DNA of 64,000 nt from Cryptomeria japonica (Eukaryota > Streptophyta > Pinopsida > Cupressales > Cupressaceae). A model generated the notes under the pieces. That model was not told the DNA's origin and did no database searches. It saw only the letters and a list, made by a program, of their open reading frames with translations. A program made the position numbers and the translations under genes. The DNA lies in NCBI RefSeq assembly GCF_030272615.1, contig NC_081412.1, forward strand, positions 100,627,796 to 100,691,795. Reading direction: 5' to 3'. Below, piece by piece: positions 21,983 to 34,600 of the stretch (positions are counted from its first letter, which is position 1; every line of letters begins with the position of its first letter).

Positions 21983-24900
21983 ACAAGTAACCTCCAACAT
22001 GAACAAGAAAATAATCCCTATAACCACATATACCATCAAGGAATTAAAATTCTCCATGTGCTCCATTGAGATACATATAACAAGAAACAATGTGACCACC
22101 ATCTCAAAAATGAATTTTCTCATCATCCATCATGGTACTACACAAAGATATGAAGCCGCACAAAGAGATTCCATATTCACTACCACAACAAAGCATAAGT
22201 CTTGCCTCTACTAATATCTCAAACACAAACACTCAATCCAAAGGTATGAATATGCATCAGTATCTAACAAGAAACAAACTCCATAGCCGAATTAGAACTC
22301 AAAACAAGTGCTAACACATCCAAATATTCATACCTTAAAGGTATACTAAACATAGTAAACTCATGCTATCAACATATACAATCCATAAACCAAAATCACA
22401 AGCTCAATGTGAAAAATTGTCAACATGAATAACATACACATCTAGGAACTCCCACTACATGGGTAATGAAAATATAAAAAAATGATCAAGACATATCAAG
22501 TCTATTAATAGCATCACATAGATGGTGTAATAATTAATATGTAGTACCAAGGAACATCTAAAAATATATGCAAAACTTGTAAACTAATAACCTAGAAGTA
22601 CAACTATCACCACAAGTCTCCATAGCTCTCCTAAGTTCTTCACACCCAACAATGGAAGGAGATAAAACAACCTCCATGTCATCACCCAAAGTATAAGTGG
22701 CAACACATTACCAGAAACTAGTGACCATCACAACTCCCACCAAATCTTAAAACCAATGTCATATGAATCCAAACATCTAGGAAGATAACCAAGACCAAAG
22801 AGAGAAACTAAAAATCAACATGTGTCATGTCCTTTTGTAACATATAGCTCCAAATATAAATTGACTTGAGTATGATCTCCCTCACAAAAACCCAAGATAA
22901 AATTCATAACAACCACCTTGTTAAATCTCATAGATCAAACACAACATATGTATCATGTAATAAATAAAATCATGGATATAAGCTTATCTAACCAAGAAGA
23001 TCAAACTCAAAATAAATATTTTTGAAGAAGGAAATCGACCCAATAACCATCTCCTAAAATCCACATAGTGACATTAAAAAATCAACTCATATACACAAGG
23101 AGATAACCATGCCACCCATCCCTCAAAATGAATCCTCTAGAACTAACCATCATTCCATAGATGTAAAATACCTTGACATTTTTTTATATCAGATCTGAAA
23201 ATGTATTTAAAACCTTAAAATTTATCCTTTCTCAAAATCTAAAAATGCATCAAACATTGCCAAAGCATTTAATTGAACAATCACAACCAATATGCAAATA
23301 AATTCGTACAAAATGATATGTAAATGATTGCACAAGTTTGAATAAATGAATAATACTTTATTTATTGTCACAAAATGATATTACACATCTGATAAATTGC
23401 TGCAACAATTACTCAAATCTAAAAGAAAAATACGGTGTAAAGTAACTATTAAACAACACTGTTTTGGGGAAATGAAAATAAAAGTCCACAAAATAAAAAC
23501 CATGGACTCAAGGTTTCCAATAGACTTTTAAAAATCAACTTACAAATATACCAAAAATAATCCCAAAGGGGGTGCCTATAAGAACTATGAAACTACACTA
23601 TCTACAATGAATCTTAATCAAACTCACAATATCTGATCTCAAAGATAAAATATGAGTTTTGGTAATGTAAATAAATTTTAAAACATAGAATCTAAACTTT
23701 CATTAAATCTACAATAATCTGAGGATGAAAACACAAAACTACACTCACAAACTACAAGAATACCCTCACCAAAATGCATAAGAAAGCTATGAAATCTTAA
23801 CCTTCTAGCACAATGGTAATAATTGTATGAGACTACACCTTAGTGAAGCTATGAATTTTGTCCTTAGTCAACCTAGAAACCCTCAAACATATTGTTCTTA
23901 AGCCTCCTTCTCCATAGGTTTGACAACCTTTGAAGAACAAGAAAAAGCTTAGTTGAAATCTGCGACAAGAATGATGCAAAAAGAAGCCAAAAAAAACTCG
24001 TTTGTTGGAAACCACTCCGAAAAGAAGTTTGGGAACCAAAACCCACAACCAAGGAGAGAGATTACCTTGTATGAAGTGTATGTAACTCCCTTTTCTAGGT
24101 GTCATTTACCTTCTTCAATCTTAGATGAAGTTTCATATTTGTCAAAACTTGTCTTAGCTTTAAGATGCCAAATAGTAAACCATTTATTGTTTCCCATTTA
24201 CAATGCCTTATAATGGGAAAATATTTAATTTTAATACCTTTGGGGATAAAATAATATTCTAGACTTATCTGAATCACCAAATTTGATTTAATAAATTTTG
24301 AATTGTTAATTGGTCCCAATTTGCCAATTCAGGATAGTTGAACTTACTAGTTTTAAGAAATTTTGAAAAATGGACATGACAAGTCCCCCCTTCAAAAATT
24401 TATAGTCCTCAATAAACTACTATCATGATGATAAGTTTTCATGTTTCCATAGTATTCAATCATATCAAACTACAAAATAGATTGCATTCATGTACTTATA
24501 TGTTGTTGCATCTTCCTCCTAAACATCGTGAAGATTCCATGTAAGGTATATGTTCTTTGTAATGTTGAAAAGATGGTATTAATTTTGCACCCTCTTAATC
24601 CATATCACGTGATGTATTGTAGTATGTCTTCCATCTTTTTCAATCAATAACTTCCTCTTTTCAACTTTGTTCCAAAACTGTGTATATTCTCTATCACAAA
24701 CAAAACTACACCAAAAGATCTTGCAATCTTTCTCAAAGACATAAATATGATTTTATCACCTAATATAATCATTTAAATATAAAATTAAACCTAAATTTAA
24801 TTTTAAACTTTGAAACAATCATCTCTTTTACCTTGGAGTTGAGGAGATACTCCATATAGGAAACAAAATAATCTACTCCAAACTTGGGCACAATTTGAAG

Positions 24901-24999
24901 GATGTTTAATGTATCTTTAGGATCAAGTTTAGAAATATAGCACCGTAAATTGTCACCAAGCCAATTTACACCTCATGTTCATGCCCCTACTTTAGCGCG
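21983..24999. other. AT-rich sequence, nothing assignable
   Basis: Low-complexity AT-rich sequence with many CCTC/CAAC words and only short scattered open frames. I could not identify LTR ends, a repeat partner in the window, or a protein family. It is probably old transposon sequence. Confidence 0.4.
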
Positions 25000-26080
25000 T
25001 CTCCCCTTCATCTCCTATTCAGGTCCATTCAATGCCTTAACTCCAATTTTGATGCCACATACACCTACCAAATGATTCTATGGAGGGGTCTTCTCCTCTC
25101 TAGGCTAAAATATTGGTCCCTAATTGAAGAGGACTAGGGTGCTAGTGCCCTAGTCCTGGACCAGATTGCCTAGTGCCCTGGTTCCCCTAAATGGGACCCA
25201 ATTTTCAAGGGAGGGATGAGACCTATCTCTCTATTGGGAAATGAATTTGGTGGGTTTATGTGACCATTGGAGGTTGGCTTAATCAGTAAATTGACCTAGA
25301 TGCTGATATATAAAGGCATTTGATCAACTTAATTTCATTATAAGCATTTTAAGTCTCCATATTCAATAAAACAAGCATTAAAGAATTCAACATCAAGCAT
25401 TTCTAGAGATCTTCAAGGATGCATTTCCTTCATTCAATCATTGTGGATCAAATTACAACATTCATATGAAAAAATGTGTGTGTGATTAGGGCTTTGTCAT
25501 GCTCATGCCATTTCATGCAACATATGTGATTACATTCAAGAAGAAAAGCATCATTATCAGCCATTGCAGATCTAGGTATATCTTTCCATTATTTATTTTA
25601 GTATTTTAAATATTTCATTCAAGGTTAATTCCTAAACTAGGGTTTGACTTAGGAAAACCCCTATTTCCAACCTATTTCCCCTCTCTAGTGTGTGCAGGAA
25701 CATATATGAAGCTACGATCTTCAAAACTAGCTTTATTTATAGTGATGAATCAATCCCCCATTGGAGTGTGAAAAGTGCATAGGACTACAATGACCACCGT
25801 CTCATTCCCAACAAATCAAGAGCTCCTTCTAGGAACAAGTTTGAATACTCTTACATTCTTCAGATCCAAGTTCATGGCTCAATCCGATGACTGTAGCTCA
25901 CTGTTCATGCATTTTTACTTTGATTCTAGTATATTTACCCTAATTTTAGAATCCTCAATAAATCAATTCAACTCAAGGGAAATAAGAGGCACATCCAAGA
26001 TACCTAGAATCTAATCAACATTTAGACCTCCCAGGTTTAGATCTATCAAATTCCTATCTTTCCCTAATGTAATGGTCCCC
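25000..26080 (+). other. Possible decayed LTR with TATA box
   Basis: GATATATAAAGGC (25305-25317) is a good TATA box. It is followed by a pyrimidine-rich and A-rich leader and, ~340 bases on, GGGTTTGACTTAGG..CCCCTATTTCC, wording that I associate with U5 parts of plant Ty3 LTRs. No second copy or clear ends are in the window, so this is only a suggestion. Confidence 0.3.
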
Positions 26081-28261
26081 AAGTAAAATATTAGTGGTTT
26101 TCATCCCTCTAATGGTGGAAAACCTGATATTTTCCCCCTTTACAAGAAAAATAATGCATCATATAGGAGACAATAAATAATATCATTAAACAACATACCT
26201 ACTCCACCAAAATCTGAAAATTGAATTTTCTAAACGAAGGCCTTTCTGATGGAAAATTATGCACTTTTTGAATCCTTCCATAAGCACATTGTGATCTCCA
26301 CAAAATATTTTCAACATGAAAGTATAAAATAAATTTATGATGTATGTTCTACCATGATATTAAACTTACTAATATATTTGATATTTTCCTCCTTGAAACT
26401 CTTCCAAGACAATCTCTCTAAGGGCAAGTAAAAAATTGTCTTGGTTTTTCTAGCTCAACGTACACTGCCATTTTACAACTTGTATCTAAGTCTTTTGTTG
26501 CATTTGAAGAAGTTATAATTCTAGTTTATTCTATTATCGGGACTATCATAATAGTCACTGCATCTTTTACCACAACAAATACAACTTTTGGAAACACATC
26601 TTCTATTCACCTCTACATTCTTGAGATATATATAATGAAAATGCATAACAAAAGATGCAATCATTACCTCAACATAAGAGAAGTAATTTTTAGTCTCATG
26701 AACTAATCTATTGGATCCAAAATATAATAGTAAATTGATCATACAAAATAAATAATAATTCCATGACACTTTAAAAACCGAAATGATAACAACTTGTTCT
26801 ATTGGAAGATGATGAACTCCCTAGAATCATCCTTTGGCACTAACTTGACATTATTCACATTTCCCTTTAAAATGTTAGTGGCCAAAACATCATCAACAAT
26901 GTGAATCATGATATAAATACTAACTCCTCTAAAGAATATATAAAATATCATGAAGCATTCATAATGAAAGTGTCATCTTCCACCGTCTTTTGTATTGCCC
27001 ATTTCTATGGCTCATCACTCCCATAAAAACAAACCCTATAGATTCTCCATTCAATGTAATCCATCTTCCTCACATGTATAATATGAAAAAAAGGAAATTT
27101 AAATTCTTTCAAATAAAAATTGATATTAAGGTTTTTATCATACCTTGTGAATCCCTCTTTTGAAACTTTCAAATTCATTTTATCAATTTTTTTGAAAATA
27201 TTGCTTTTTTGTGAACCTCAATACTCAAAATAAAAAGCACATGAAATAGATGAAATGTTGACATGAGATGATTACCTTAGCAATACCCTTCCATGTTTCT
27301 TGTGTTGCCATCTCTTAAATACCTTGGATGCTTATGACTAGACCAAAGTAGGTAAGGTCTACACTTTGTAGTTCATGGAGTGATATCCACTTGTAACCAT
27401 TTCCAAATGCTCCATAATAACTACCCAAATCTTAAAACATGGAATTTTGTCAATATAAATCAATTCAATATGAAACACCTAATTCTCCTTCAATTGGTAA
27501 GTTATGTAGTAAGGCAAAAACTTGAACTATGTGCTAGTTACAAATTAGTATCAACATGTAGTTTGATACTAACTCAAAATATGAAGCAATATTGGTACAA
27601 TTATCATGTTGAATTATCCTCTCCATAGATGGTTCTAGAAGCACATATTTGAAAATTTGGGCCTTTGTGTTTTGAAATAAGAGGAATGATAGATTGTGGC
27701 TCGCCTAATAATAACAAAGGTTTTGCATTATTCACCACTAGGAAACTTGTTTCCCAATTAGCTTCCTCCGAAACACCATGCTCTTCTATAAATGGATATG
27801 GAAAATCATAAATGTGAAATATAATACATGAGTTAATTACTTGCCTAGATTTGTCAAAAACCCCAAGGATTTGCATTCCCATGCTTGTCAATAGTATGGA
27901 TGGTATAAGTCATTGTTTCTCCTAAACTCATGATATATTTGTCTTTACAAATGTTTTCTTCACTCCAAAGAATAAACGACTATGGTATTTAAGTATCTTT
28001 TTCTTCATGAAAACTCCCTTTTTTAAGAAAATTGATATCCAATAACCAAAGGAAAATAATTAATCATAAAGTATTAGATGTCAAAATGATACCAAATTTT
28101 CTTAACAAGACAACTTCAAACTTCACAAACTAGATACCTCCTTTTGGAAATCTCCTATAAGTTTGTTTAAACAATAGTAATACGTAGATCTCATGAATGT
28201 TTTATGAGCTAAGCACATCAATCCTTCACAACATTCTTAGTCCGATTGAGGATTATGTTGA
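26081..28261. other. AT-rich sequence, one weak hypothetical frame
   Basis: Nothing is assignable. One minus-strand open frame (27604-27891, no ATG) reads a plausible mixed peptide (e.g. FPYPFIEEHGVSEEANWE), but it has no supporting context, and the flanking sequence on the same strand is full of stops. It may be a fragment of an old ORF. Confidence 0.3.
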
Positions 28262-29800
28262 TCCCTAAGAAGACTGATGCCTTAAATAAGGGCAATTAAA
28301 AAGTTCCATAGACATGGGATGTGGATTTATTTGTGGTTTGTGAAACAACCTCCAACATTTTAGAAGATGACTCTTTATTCAACGAGGAAAAGGGAAAGGA
28401 GGAGGAAAAAGAAAGGAAAGATAAACTAAGGAAAAATGCCAAGAGCAAAGATTTTACAACACTTCGATTCCCTTTTTCAGAATCATAGGATAACTCTTAT
28501 TTTTTAGGAAGAGCACATCACACCACAACCCTTCATTATTGGAAGAGAATGAAACATGCAAATTGACTCAGACATAGGGTGTAACTTTTGAATCCTCCAA
28601 TGGAAGCATCTACCAAGGCTTGATGAAAGAAAACCATTTCTTTAGGTTTCTCATGATAATTAACCATTCTGAAAAGATTCTCAATGGCATAATCTAGTTC
28701 CTAATCTAAGTATAATGATAGAGAAAATTCCACTACATGAACCATTATTTTAGATTAAGTAGAATTGTAGAAGCCAAAATGAGTATAAAACAACTACTTG
28801 TAAATCAAAATGACAAAGAGCATGTCAACATAAGCAAAGAAAGTGAAAGGAAAACAAAGGCATAGTCTAGTGCCCAACCTAAAAACAAACATGCTAAGGT
28901 TGGATCATAGTTACAAATTACTAAACTTTGAAACATTCTTTTATTTTTCAAAAAAAAAGAGGATTACAAAAATTTCTTTCACAAAAAGTGTTGAACACCT
29001 ATTATTGAACACCTATTACACGAAAGCTTGTAAGCTTTTATAGAATCCATTCCACCAAAAATAAAATGATTTTTGCAACTGAATTCCACTTTACATAGTT
29101 CTCATGTATTTTACATAATCATGACCATCACTGTAACTACCTTGCATGAAGGATTTTTGCATTATTCTCTTCCTCCAACTCCAACCATGAGTGCCACCTA
29201 GACCTTTCATCAATTACAAAACCAAAGGGCTTCGACATGTGGCTCCTCTTAGAAACCTTTAGCAATTGATTCTATTTTAGGTCCATTAGGCATCTAGATT
29301 TATTATGGTCCAATACATCTTGAGAAACGTGACATGTTTTTGGAGCTTCTTCTAGAGGTATTTCATGAACTGGCTCAGATCTCCATAGGGCTTCCACACA
29401 TCTTTCTTCTGATGGAAACGTTATAACAAAACATCTCCTAGGATCATGTGGTGGGATGGTGGCAGTTTGTGAAGCTTCTCATTTATCTTTGTTTCATTTC
29501 TCCGTGCAATTTACACGTGGAAATCTCTGTGAAACATTTTCTTCCAGGAAAGAGAGTCTTTGGAGAGAATGCAGGGACTTTCATCTTATTCCTTAGACAT
29601 GTGATACGTTGGTAGAAAATCCTTGAGTCTTCTCTTGCTATTTTATCTAGATCTTTTACAAGGCCTCCACATGGAAAGCTTCCCAAGAAAAACTTCCTTT
29701 AAAATAATTTGCATTCTTTTAGGGAGATTGAGGTTGTGGGGATTATTACTCTTTTTTTATCAAAGCCCGATTCAATCTAGTTATAGTCAAAGAATCTATA
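28262..29800. repeat. Dispersed repeat, copy 1
   Basis: This is collinear with 53600-54772 over its whole length, for example AAGAGCAAAG..TTTTACAACACTTC and GAGATTGAGGTTGTGGGGATT. Copy 2 lacks about 0.35 kb that copy 1 has between ~29330 and 29680. Both lie in the same orientation. No coding frame is shared, and no terminal repeats or target duplications are apparent. The nature is unknown. Confidence 0.8.
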
Positions 29801-31351
29801 GCTTTTGGCTACTCACAGGGGTCCTTCACTTGTGAAGGATGAATCCAAAAGCTCTAGTTCCATAGACTTTGTCTTTCCATTGGGGATTTCTCTAATCAGT
29901 CACCAATAATGGTTTGGAAGGACTTTTATCCTAGATAGTTGTGCTACTAGATTTTGAAATGATTGGATTGCTTGTGAACAAAACAAGGCTCTACATCTCG
30001 TGCATCTTGTTCAATTTTGCATTGCTCTAGCCTCCTTAAGTCTGTAAATAAAACATTGAAGATTAGGAAATTGATTCATTATAAGACAAAAACAATATCA
30101 TTGCAAGAATCAATATCTCGTGAATGCAAATCAAAATGGATCAAAATTTCCCATATTTTTTGAAAACATGCATGAATGGCACAAAGAAGGTGCTCTAATG
30201 AACAAGAAAAATATGAGATTTGAACCATGAGAAGGAGAAAAAGAGATCTAAACCAAATATAAGGTACGCAGCTTCGTAACTGTGATTATGTCCTAATTCT
30301 AGTATTTATTATACAAGGCCTTTTTCTTTCAAAGAAAAATAAAAAAATAATGAGCTCATTTATCTAATTTATAATAGAACATTAAAGAGGTTAGTCAAAG
30401 ATAAAGAATCTTTATGCTAGGAATTACGTACCACAAAGAGTCCATGCTTTTAATTACGAGGGGGTTAATCGATTGTGTGTGCATTATGTCTGTTTATTAC
30501 CCTTTCTGCAAGTCGAAGAAAAGAACAAGACACACTCACATTAAGCTACATAGTTTGGTTATTCCTTATAGTCAATTGGATAGAACCTTTCTATTAAAAA
30601 AACATTCATATCCCCAACAAGGACATCACTTTGGTTTTCGACAAACATAGCTCTATTGTCAGCCTAACATCTATAGCCTTGGTAGAGTTATCCATATCAC
30701 TCAAACATAGAAAGTTTCAATTAATAATTTGAATGCTTGAGCTTTGCTCATTTATTTCACTTCTTTTGTTTTTCTCTTTAAAACTCTGTCAGAAATAAAA
30801 CCAAGCTGCCAGGTTAGAAACTAAAGTGGTAGCAAGGATAGCCTTTACATTTTTCACTTACGAGAATGTGTACTCTTTTCCCTTCACATCAAGAAAACAT
30901 TAAATGTGTCATAATGAATGATCTCATGGACACTACCACAAAATAAATAAAATTACTAATAGTGGTACAAGAATTCATGACATACCAATCATCATCTTTG
31001 GCTCAATCAAACTAAATCTTATGTTATAAATAAGAGAAATCAATGCATTAATTTTCACTTAACTTGGAAAAAACAAATTGCCACTTTGTATTATCCTTAC
31101 TATCATTTAAAAGGACAATGAATTAAAAACTTACCAAGCATAAAAAGCATTGGACTAGCTACCTTAACAACTTGAAACTTGAGACAAAGCAATATAATTT
31201 GCCTCGAAGTGCATATGCATAGTTGTTCATATGTGCGTGATGGATGACGATTGTTTATAAAAGGCAATTACTATGCTAATTGCATCATTCCAAACTTACT
31301 GAATAAGCTTGTGTGAAAAAAATTTAGAATACTGGGCAAGATTAGATAACA
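29801..31351. other. No gene seen
   Basis: AT-rich sequence with only short unsupported open frames (for example 30414-30650, plus). No repeat partner was noticed in the window. Confidence 0.4.
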
Positions 31352-31789
31352 ATGGACACCCCAATTAGGTTAACTAATAGTAAAGGGCAAAGGGATTTTT
31401 GGGTCATAATAATAGACCGCTGGTTAGAATGCTTACTAGAAACTGACAATGACTTAATGCTAGTTGTTGTAAAATGGATCTTCGGAAATGATTTCCTGGT
31501 TAACAAGGACTACTATTAGGTGAACGTTGATATTGCATCTCACTTTGTGGGTTCTTTGCTTGATCTCAGGGCACCTAAGGACACAATTGTAAAGCTAACC
31601 TATGGTCTATTTGGAAATGAGCTCGTTAATGGATTGGACCAAGTTCTGGAGGTGGCACAATACAAGGTGGGCATACCCACTGCAATGTACCTTAAGGCAT
31701 ATGTGGAAAAGGATACATTAGTACCTTGGTGGACCTTCATGTCCAATTTTAGGAGTTTTTCTCTTGAAGATCATCAATCATGCCCTTGA
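31352..31789 (+). pseudogene. Unknown ORF fragment (146 codons) with one TAG
   Basis: An ATG at 31352 opens a frame that runs to a stop at 31787. It is interrupted once by TAG at 31517 (context KDYY-stop-VNVDIA, probably CAG before). The predicted protein is well mixed, with no low complexity: FWVIIIDRWLECLLETD, then LDLRAPKDTIVKLTYGLFG, then YLKAYVEKDTLVPWW. After a frameshift the sequence appears to continue as FLKKEAREEPIFDT (~31770-31830) and MDDMQFLVDNWELDSD (~31840-31890). I do not recognise the family. It could be a transposon ORF or a captured gene piece. Confidence 0.45.
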
Positions 31790-31889
31790 ATTCCTCAAGA
31801 AAGAGGCTAGAGAGGAACCTATATTTGACACATAATGAATGGATGACATGCAGTTCCTAGTGGATAATTGGGAGTTGGATAGTGATAAG

Positions 31890-32749
31890 AGTGAAATTAC
31901 CCAGTGAGAGGGAATTGCTCCAAACAGATGAAGAAACTGATGAGAATGATGGGGGAGACAACCCCTAGGCTTGATGAAGTCACCCCTGCCTACTTTGTGT
32001 CATGCAATGAAGAATGTTTTCTTTTTCTTTTACAAAAAAACTATAAAGCAATTTTGTAAATTTTTAGACTAACCATTTTGAATTTTTGTAATTTAATTTA
32101 TAGAGGGCCATGAACGTATACATACGTGTATTTTATAAATATTACAATATAAATAAATGCATATAATCTTTAACCATGGTTTTACAAAAGTTGTCTAGTA
32201 TCTACACATGTGTGTTTGATCTCTTTTCTTTCTGCAAGAATTTTATTTCATCATATTGTCATGAGTTTAAAGATAAACAATTTTAGAATGAAATTTTATG
32301 TGTGAAAGAGTTTCATTTCTAAAATTAAGAATGAGAAACTACACTTGCATCTATCTAGTGTTAATTACAAACTAAGAACCTGATTCACTACATATAAAAA
32401 AAGGTGTTGGTTAGAGTTTACCTATTGGCTAGATTAAGAAAAATTATAAATGACTACACCCATGTTTAGACCTTATCATGTCTTGCTCTTGAGTCATGCA
32501 TATGAAGGAGTCTTTGAATTCAATATATGTGTTTGTGCCAAAAATATTGTTCTCTACATGCTTTTACCATAAATATGTACCAATTCATAATGTAAGGTGA
32601 TGTTAACAACTTTGAAAACTTTAACTAAGGAATTCCATGGGTCAACACTATGCACAAGGCACTTAGAAGAAAGCTTAGTATGAAATGATGCAAACCTCGA
32701 AAGGGTCCAACAACACTTCTTGAAAATGTAAAGGAACTAGCCAACCCTA
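31890..32749. other. No gene seen; left flank of element B
   Basis: AT-rich sequence ending in the target CTCTA (32750-32754) of element B. The uninterrupted host sequence continues after 48098. Confidence 0.5.
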
Positions 32750-32754
32750 CTCTA

Positions 32755-33888
32755 TGTTAGGCCCAATATGGAAAGCTAATGTACTGAGAGGGGAGGGGTG
32801 AATCAGTACTAAAAAACTTTTCTTGAATAATAACTTTACTGTTATGCATAAATAGAATAGTGCAGTAACATAAAATAAAGTTAAAGCAAATAGATAACAA
32901 TCATACATGATTCACTCCATAACACATATATTTTGGTTACGCAGAAACTCTTGGTTAGAGAGAAAAACTGTAGTGGGGATGGCACCCACAACTTCACTAC
33001 TGCAATAATAAAGAGTGCTCAGTTAGAGCTACATTTTAGCTATTTCTCATAGCTTACCCTATTAGGAGTAACAAAATATGTTAGATCTACCTTGCTAAAA
33101 GATTTAACAACATTTATTCTGAATGCTGCACCTGGTTAGAGGCTTTACAATTTATAGACTTGATTAGAGTCTTTTACCCTGTTAAAGGTTTCTCTTTCAA
33201 CTTCACAATATTACAATAAAATCATTACAAATATCTGCAACTTTACATCTGAAATGTTATAGCAGATTCTATGTGCTCAGAATAGATTACCTTGCTTATA
33301 GCATACCTCGGTAACCCATATAGTAACTCGGTAAACCCTTCTGTTTACTCTGTTCTTCAACTATTCTTTGAAAACCTTTTCTCAATGACCTCTGTGTCTC
33401 TGTAATAGTCTTCTTACACACATATACACCCTTAACTCATGCTGTATAAATAGATCTCTTAAGACAGTGATCTAATTCATTTCTTCGATCTTACAAACAA
33501 GATTCCTCGAATGAATAACTATACAAAATATTTCATTGGTTAGATTGATCTCAAAATCATACACAATCTTTTAGTACAATTTCCAATGTAATAACGGTTA
33601 GATGTGCCTCGATCTTGTAACACATTTTCATATGCATGTCCAGGTTCAATGTATCTGGTAACACGTTTCACTCGATGTATATCAACTCGGTGTGTCATCT
33701 TTGCTGCTCGGTAGACATAAAAAGATACTCGGTAGACAGCTCGGTGTATACTGCGTTCTGTGACTGCTTTCCTCTGTAACCGACTAGACTGTGCATACTG
33801 ACTGAATATCTTGGTAGTAGTAACCAAATAGAGTATATATAGAATGACTTTGGATATAAAACTAATGGCAATTTGATAAGTAGTAACA
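32755..33888 (-). repeat. Element B 3' LTR (1134 bp)
   Basis: It is collinear with 46962-48093 with scattered, mostly transition, differences. On the minus strand the end reads ..ACTGATTCACCCCTCCCC and TCTCAGTAC.., the wording common to plant Ty1/copia LTR ends. A TATTTATA/TATAAATA element lies at 33445-33452. Confidence 0.92.
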
Positions 33889-34600
33889 ATCTCCCATTTT
33901 GACATTAGTTGAGATGTTTGACAAAACTACTTTCAAAGTCATAACTCAAAAATCTATATACTTTGCAAAATGACTATACTTGACAGTATATACAATAGTC
34001 AATGAAATAGTATAATTAGATATACTCCCCTTATCATTATACTGTACATAACTCTGATTTTGCATGCTCGGTTCTGTGCTTGTGTACTCTGCTTACTATC
34101 CTTGGATACTCTGCATACGCTGCTCAGTATACTCCCCCTATGTACTATACTCCTATTGGTTGATACTTTGAATACTATACACTCCCCCTTTTTGACAAAC
34201 ATCAAAATTTAGTTACCATTTGGAGGTGGCAACTAATAAAAAATGGATTTATACTTTGTCTTGGCTTCAGTGAGAGCGACAGAGAGTGCATCCTTTACAC
34301 TATCCATTAAAGAATTTTTCACATTAATATCAGCCAATAATGAAATTAAGCCATCTAAAGTGCTTCCCTCTTGTGTAGTTGAGAGGTATGTGGCTCAGTT
34401 GAGTTGTTCTTGAACGGATGAAAGATGAGGAAGGAATAATGTCTGAAGTGTCATTATGTCCATCCTGATCTTGTGTTCTTCATTCCTTAGTTCCAATTGT
34501 TGAGCCATGAGTTGTTGTAGCTTGGTATAAAAATTCTAAATTGAATTGGGCTTTGGGGTCAACTTGTTTGAGAGATCGGTGATCTCTTTCTCAATGGATT
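33889..34600 (-). promoter_or_regulatory. Element B 3' region with several polypurine motifs
   Basis: Next to the LTR is a weak tract (minus CAAAATGGGAGAT, 33889-33901). Further in are better ones: minus GTCAAAAAGGGGGAGTG (34191-34207), TAGGGGGAGTATAC (34128-34141) and AAGGGGAGTATAT near 34022. Multiple copies like these are typical of Sireviruses. Remains of the ORF2 C terminus may extend here in another frame. Confidence 0.6.

Noticed and set aside
33445-33452. Plus-strand TATAAATA as a host promoter
   Set aside because: Lies inside the B LTR, and the element is transcribed from the minus strand; no plus-strand gene follows.
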